A stretch of 64,000 nucleotides of DNA from Syncephalis plumigaleata (taxonomy: Eukaryota > Zoopagomycota > Zoopagomycetes > Zoopagales > Piptocephalidaceae): assembly GCA_025201365.1 (NCBI GenBank), contig JAIXMF010000023.1:124001-188000 (forward strand). Reading direction: 5' to 3'. Positions 59,898-64,000 of the stretch are shown here, in pieces. The notes under the pieces were generated by a model. It saw only the letters and a list, made by a program, of their open reading frames with translations, made no database searches and was not told the origin of the DNA. The position numbers were made by a program, and so were the translations under genes. How positions within the stretch are numbered: the first letter of the stretch is position 1; each line of letters begins with the position of its first letter.

Positions 59898-61937
59898 TGT
59901 TGATTAGAATTCTAAACCAGTTACGCTACAAGATTTCCAAAGAAAATGCTTCTTGAAGAGGGTGGCATCGTTGATGAAGAGAAGGAAATGACCGGCACAT
60001 TAACTCATGCTCAGGAACACAAATGTTAAAGGATGAACTAAAGGTAAGGGATTGTTTATAAAATAGTAGACTAGTCATGTTACTCACTCTATTAAATAGT
60101 CTGCAGTTAAACAAGCATTCGGTGATGATGATGATGATGATGACAATGATGACGAGGAATTATTTACGCAGCGTAATGCAAATAATGACGGTGAAGTTAA
60201 TTATAAATCATTCCTATTAGAAGCTATTAAGGTATTGTTATTACAATAGTAATAATAGTAATAGTAATAGTAATAACAATGTCTATTAGAGTGGAGATAG
60301 TAACAAGCATACTGATAAGCTAATGAATTCCCTAAATACTGATGGCAACAATAATAATGAGGATGCATTTCTACTAAAGTAAGAAGATGAGCTGATGATG
60401 TTATCATGTAATACTAATGCTGTATTGTTTGTATTAGCTACGTGCTTAATCGTGGATGGCTTGATGGAAATGTGGGAAAGCAAGTCGAACCCATTGTTGA
60501 TGATGTTGACTTGGTGGAGGATGAGCAAGCTGTAGAGGCAGCTGATCATTTTGAAAGCGAGTACAATTTCCGATTTGAAGAAGAGTAGGTTATTTGCTAG
60601 TTAGTCATGATAGTTGCACTGATTAATCATGTATAACAGAGGAAGCACGCAGCTAGTACATCATTCGCGTAATGTCGAGGATACACTACGTCGTAAAGAT
60701 AATACACGTAAATTGGAGCGTGAACGACGCAAGGAAAGAAAGGAAGAGGAGAAGCTAAAGAAGATGGAAGAGTTGAAACGACTCAAGAATCTAAAGAAGA
60801 TGGAGATCATGGATAAACTACGAAAGATTCAAGAGATCACAGGCAATACTAGTAAGTGGACAATGTATGCATATAGCATGGTCATTGTAACTGAATTGAT
60901 TATGTATTATGAAGATGTCGGTGTAGATGACATTAATCTGGAGGAGGACTTTAATCCTGATAGTTATGATGCTACTATGGGTCATCTATTTGATAACACT
61001 TACTATGAAGAGGTAAATATAGCTACTATTAGTATTAGTATACAAGCTAACTATTCTATGACATAGTCTGATAAACGAAAGCCAGTATTCGAGGATGATA
61101 TTGATATTAGCGATATTATTGGCAATGAAGCAGATAATGCTGATGAGGATGGTGGTGACAAAAAGAAAGACAAGAAAAAGAAAAAGAAGAAGAAGAAGAA
61201 GAAGGGCGGTGAAGGAGATGAAGACGGTGATAATGTTGACTCGAGTGCATTAGACTATGAGATTCATATGGATGCAGACTACTTACCGGATGGTGAGAAG
61301 TTTACACAATCAGGTGAGTTTACCTTGTTAATACAAGAAGATAAAGTAATTTGGAACATGGCTAATTGATTAATTGATTACATAGAAGAAGCAGTGAATA
61401 ATGAGAAGACAAGTAAAAAACGCAAGAAACTAGACGACTACTTGGATGAATATTACAAATTAGACTATGAGGATATCGTAAGTTGATAGAATGATAGAAC
61501 GATAGAATGATAGAATAGGAATGTGATGGATTATACAGTACTCATACTTGTTGTATAGGTGGCAGGTATTCCTACTCGTTTCAAATATAGACAGGTTAAG
61601 CCATCTACCTATGGACTTTCCCCGGTGGATATACTATTAGCGGATGATACCGATCTTAATGCTCACGTATCCGTTAAGAAACTAGCCCCGTAAGCGATTT
61701 GTATTGTTATTACTACTAGTATTGTTTACTAACATATTCTACTAGATATCGAGCACCGGAAGTGCAGCAAAAAGATGAAAGAAAGTATTCAAAGAAGAAA
61801 CGAGTACAGGAATTCCGTAAGAAACTCGAGCAACAACTTAAGCAGCAAGAGAAGGAGAACGTAAAATCAATCGTGACAAGGATTCCGTTGACGAGGAACG
61901 AAAGCGAAAGAAGCGAAAGAAGAGTAAACAACATTAG
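59255..61937 (+). CDS. KRI1: Ribosome biogenesis protein Kri1
   Basis: A nucleolar protein needed for 40S maturation, partner of Krr1. ATG 59255 (MSSSDEETFNIRVNETYAKK). Family blocks: KLSRMAERARKYGIRESEAM, DPSVYDENTKFYSEELVEEA, KPVTLQDFQRKMLLEEGG, FLLNYVLNRGWLDGNVGKQV, YNFRFEEE, DFNPDSYDATMGHLFDNTYY and the Kri1_C domain (LDDYLDEYYKLDYEDI; GIPTRFKYRQVKPSTYGLSP). A Lys run of about 14 follows DKKKKDK (61160-61205). Many introns. Frame shifts near 59553, 59942 and 61870 look like lost bases; the last makes the end either 61937 (RKRKKRKKSKQH, typical Lys-rich Kri1 end) or 62028. I prefer 61937. Confidence 0.9.
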
Positions 61938-62242
61938 ACACAGAAATGCATCATGTTTTAATAAATTACTAAATGTGCACAATAGACACGCGCTATTCTA
62001 TAACAAATGTAGCAAATGTAACATTTGAGGCTATACAACTATAATGATGGTACTACACGTTGTATGACATCCATTTCGATCTAAATTACCATGTGTGAAC
62101 ATGATCTTATTGAGCGATGCTATTCAATTAATTGGGGAAGGATAAACAGCGCTGAATAGTTTTGTCTATCTGCTTTTATTTGTTTTTCTTCTTTTTCATT
62201 CATATCATATACGATATCCATCATTTAGCTAGTTAGTTAATA
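61938..62242. other. Spacer before secreted kinase-like gene
   Basis: Contains the tail of the alternative KRI1 frame and a pyrimidine-rich leader (62160-62215). Nothing else seen. Confidence 0.45.
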
Positions 62243-63646
62243 ATGACGATTAAACGCAATATACTTTTAGTTGCTGCACTATTTATTATCTCCATAGTCT
62301 ATGGCGTTACTGGTGATGATAATAATGGTGCTGATACGATTGATGGGGATTATATAGGTGAGCAGTTTATTATCAATGTAGAGAATAAACTAGATTGTAT
62401 TGACATTGATATTGGTAATAGGGGAATTAGAAGAGATGGTGTTGGCTATGCACCAACCGGTGAATTAGGCGTACCATCTCAACCGATGCTAAACATTAAG
62501 GCATGGATGAAAGCAACACCGGCAGTGAGCTTTGCCTTGGCCACATGGTCTAAAAAGAAGGCATTACTAAAGTGCAAGTCTAATCGAATCAGTTAAGCGC
62601 GGAATTAGAAGCACTCACGGTAAGCATCAATTGTACACTTGATGATTCTATGAATTGTTACTCATTGTGCAAAAAACACACACTCTCATTTAGCGACTAC
62701 ATAATGATGCTAGAATGCACAAATGGATCAAGCGAGCGGGTGAACAAAGTGTTCTTAAGAAGTTGCATACCTATGAAGTAGAGAATGGTGTGTGTATCGT
62801 GTATCCATTCATTACTGGTAAATCCATACTGGATCACTTTGATGGTAAATCGTGGGATGCTAAAGCAAAGGAACTACCATTCATTCACACAAGGATTAAA
62901 AGGTAACATGATCGTTGTGTTACATTTTCGTACATACTAACTATTATTGTTAAAGCTCTTCAGTATCTACATGAGCTAGGTATTATACATAGAGATATAT
63001 GGCATAAGAGTAAGTAGATATATATATATATATATAAATATACATAGGCACTAATCATTTATCATGATCATTGGTAAAGATATCATGATTACACCAGCAA
63101 CGAAGGGCAATCCAGTCAAACTTACGATAATCGACTATGACAGAAGTGAATTCCTTGATACAAATGCATTTCTACCGCTGGATACTTGGCGAAGGCTACT
63201 CAACAACAGAAGAAGATGTCAGTCAGCTATTGTAACAATATTCACTACCATGCTACGTGTGCAATTCGATGACAATAGCGTTGCCGCTATAAAGGATTAC
63301 GTTAACAAAGCGGGCCATCGTCTTCAACAGATGAAGATACACGGCTACGAGAATTGGAGATCTCCATTCAATTCGCCAATCACCAATGGTGATAATTATA
63401 ACCATTATCCGAGTATCTTCCTGATTCCACTAATTTGGATATTGCTCGATCACTCGTGCCCTTCTTCACAGTGCTGCTTCCATGCATAATACGAATGTTA
63501 GTGAACAAAGGCCAATTAGCGCGTATTTGAGATACTTCAAGTCATACTATAAAGAGAACTGGCTTCAACGGGTTGCTAAAAAGTTGAAACCACAATGCAC
63601 AACAGGTATATGTGACAATCATAGAGGCACATTTAACAATGAATAA
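62243..63646 (+). CDS. Secreted protein-kinase-like protein
   Basis: ATG 62243 starts a signal peptide (NILLVAALFIISIVYGVTG). An acidic segment follows, then a kinase-like fold: FALATWSKKKALLKCKSNR (candidate beta-3 Lys), ELEALTRLHNDARMHKW, LKKLHTYEVENGVCIVYPF, ALQYLHELGIIHRDIWHKN (HRD-x4-N catalytic loop) and KLTIIDYDRSEF, where DFG should be. The C-lobe ends KSYYKENWLQRVAKKL, and the stop is 63644-63646. Exon joins: about 62620, 62698, 62902, 62956, 63010 and 63079. The 63079 acceptor (GTAAAG) is required to complete HKNIMI. Frame shifts near 62580 and 63460 fit lost bases. With the secretion signal it is likely an ER/extracellular kinase or pseudokinase; target unknown. Confidence 0.6.
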
Positions 63647-63915
63647 ACTCTAATATATACATTTCAGTTTGATGCTATTTGACTGGTTACTTGTAGATTG
63701 TTGTACAATTATTTAGTAGAATGATTGATTACTACATATATTCTTAGTATTGTTGTTGCTGTTGGCATTCTAGTAAATTCAAATGCAATAGACAATTACT
63801 ATTATTATTATTACTTTCACGGTGAAAGTGTAATAGAATAACTAGACTGTATTTCAAGTTAGCATAGATTTCCTAAGAAGAAACACAATATAAATAATAG
63901 TACTTTGGGATAATA
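63647..63915. other. Spacer between two signal-peptide genes
   Basis: AT-rich; a TTA run near 63800-63815 and a perfect 9-bp palindromic pair (CTTTCACGG/TGAAAGTG) at 63814-63830. No gene seen. Confidence 0.4.
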
Positions 63916-64000
63916 ATGGAGACCACAAAACTCAATGTTGTTGTTATCATTCTTATCTTTGTTACTGGTATAGAAATAAGCATAAAAGGTGCAAAATCAA
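63916..64000 (+). CDS. Start of another secreted protein (cut by window end)
   Basis: ATG 63916 opens METTKLNVVVIILIFVTG then IEISIKGAKS at the edge: a signal peptide like that of the kinase-like gene just before it. Being in tandem and alike in its first 20 residues, it may be a second copy of that gene. Only 28 codons are visible. Confidence 0.4.
   Translation, partial: METTKLNVVVIILIFVTGIEISIKGAKS

Overview
The window is nuclear DNA from an intron-rich, AT-leaning fungus. Nearly every gene is interrupted by 50-100 bp introns with GTAAGT donors, CTAAT-like branch sites and TAG acceptors. Fungus-only or fungal-type proteins are present: a Zds1-like protein with its C-terminal domain, Rgd1-like F-BAR/RhoGAP, Bye1, Pho85 and Rpc17. 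So are genes that most Dikarya have lost or rarely keep: PANK4-type kinase/DUF89 fusion, fidgetin-like-1, LAMTOR3, ZNF830, a JTB-like protein and HIU hydrolase. This mix suggests an early-diverging ('zygomycete-grade') fungus, but the exact group cannot be read from the sequence.

Layout, left to right: pyruvate dehydrogenase E2 (3' part), F-BAR/RhoGAP, Zds1-like (all +); RPA1 and PANK4-like (-); Serinc (+); Miro/Gem1 and RPAP1/Rba50 (-); RPC9 and JTB-like (+); HIU hydrolase with an N-terminal PTS2 (-); a very unusual micro-exon gene for a secreted peptide (-); a zinc-knuckle protein (-); ZNF830-like (+); Bye1-like (-); a patch of dispersed gene fragments around MRM2 and an F-box-like gene; LAMTOR3 and an LPMO-like secreted protein (-); Cwc25 (+); Tah18/NDOR1 (-); a 7TM-like membrane protein (+); Utp5/WDR43 and FIGNL1 (-); a small helical protein and Pho85 (+); succinyl-CoA ligase alpha (-); Kri1 (+); and a secreted kinase-like gene followed by the start of another secreted protein (+). 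Most are housekeeping functions: mitochondrial carbon metabolism (PDH E2, LSC1), mitochondrial dynamics and ribosomes (Miro, MRM2), DNA repair (RPA1, FIGNL1), transcription (RPAP1, RPC9, Bye1), splicing (Cwc25, ZNF830), ribosome biogenesis (Utp5, Kri1) and signalling (RhoGAP, Pho85, LAMTOR3). They are not an operon or cluster.

The standout is 26143-27345 (-). A 49-residue prepropeptide appears to be spelled by a 91-nt signal-peptide exon, then exons of 12, 6 and 5 nt, then eight exons of exactly 3 nt, plus one zero-length exon (a textbook recursive splice point), and a 12-nt last exon. All 13 introns are 73-89 bp with canonical ends, and the frame stays open to a stop. I know of no described gene with a run of single-codon exons like this.

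A caveat affects the whole window. At least about 20 conserved exons change frame by one missing base, usually at a 2-6 nt homopolymer. The simplest reading is uncorrected long-read consensus error. Gene spans below are therefore given across such breaks.
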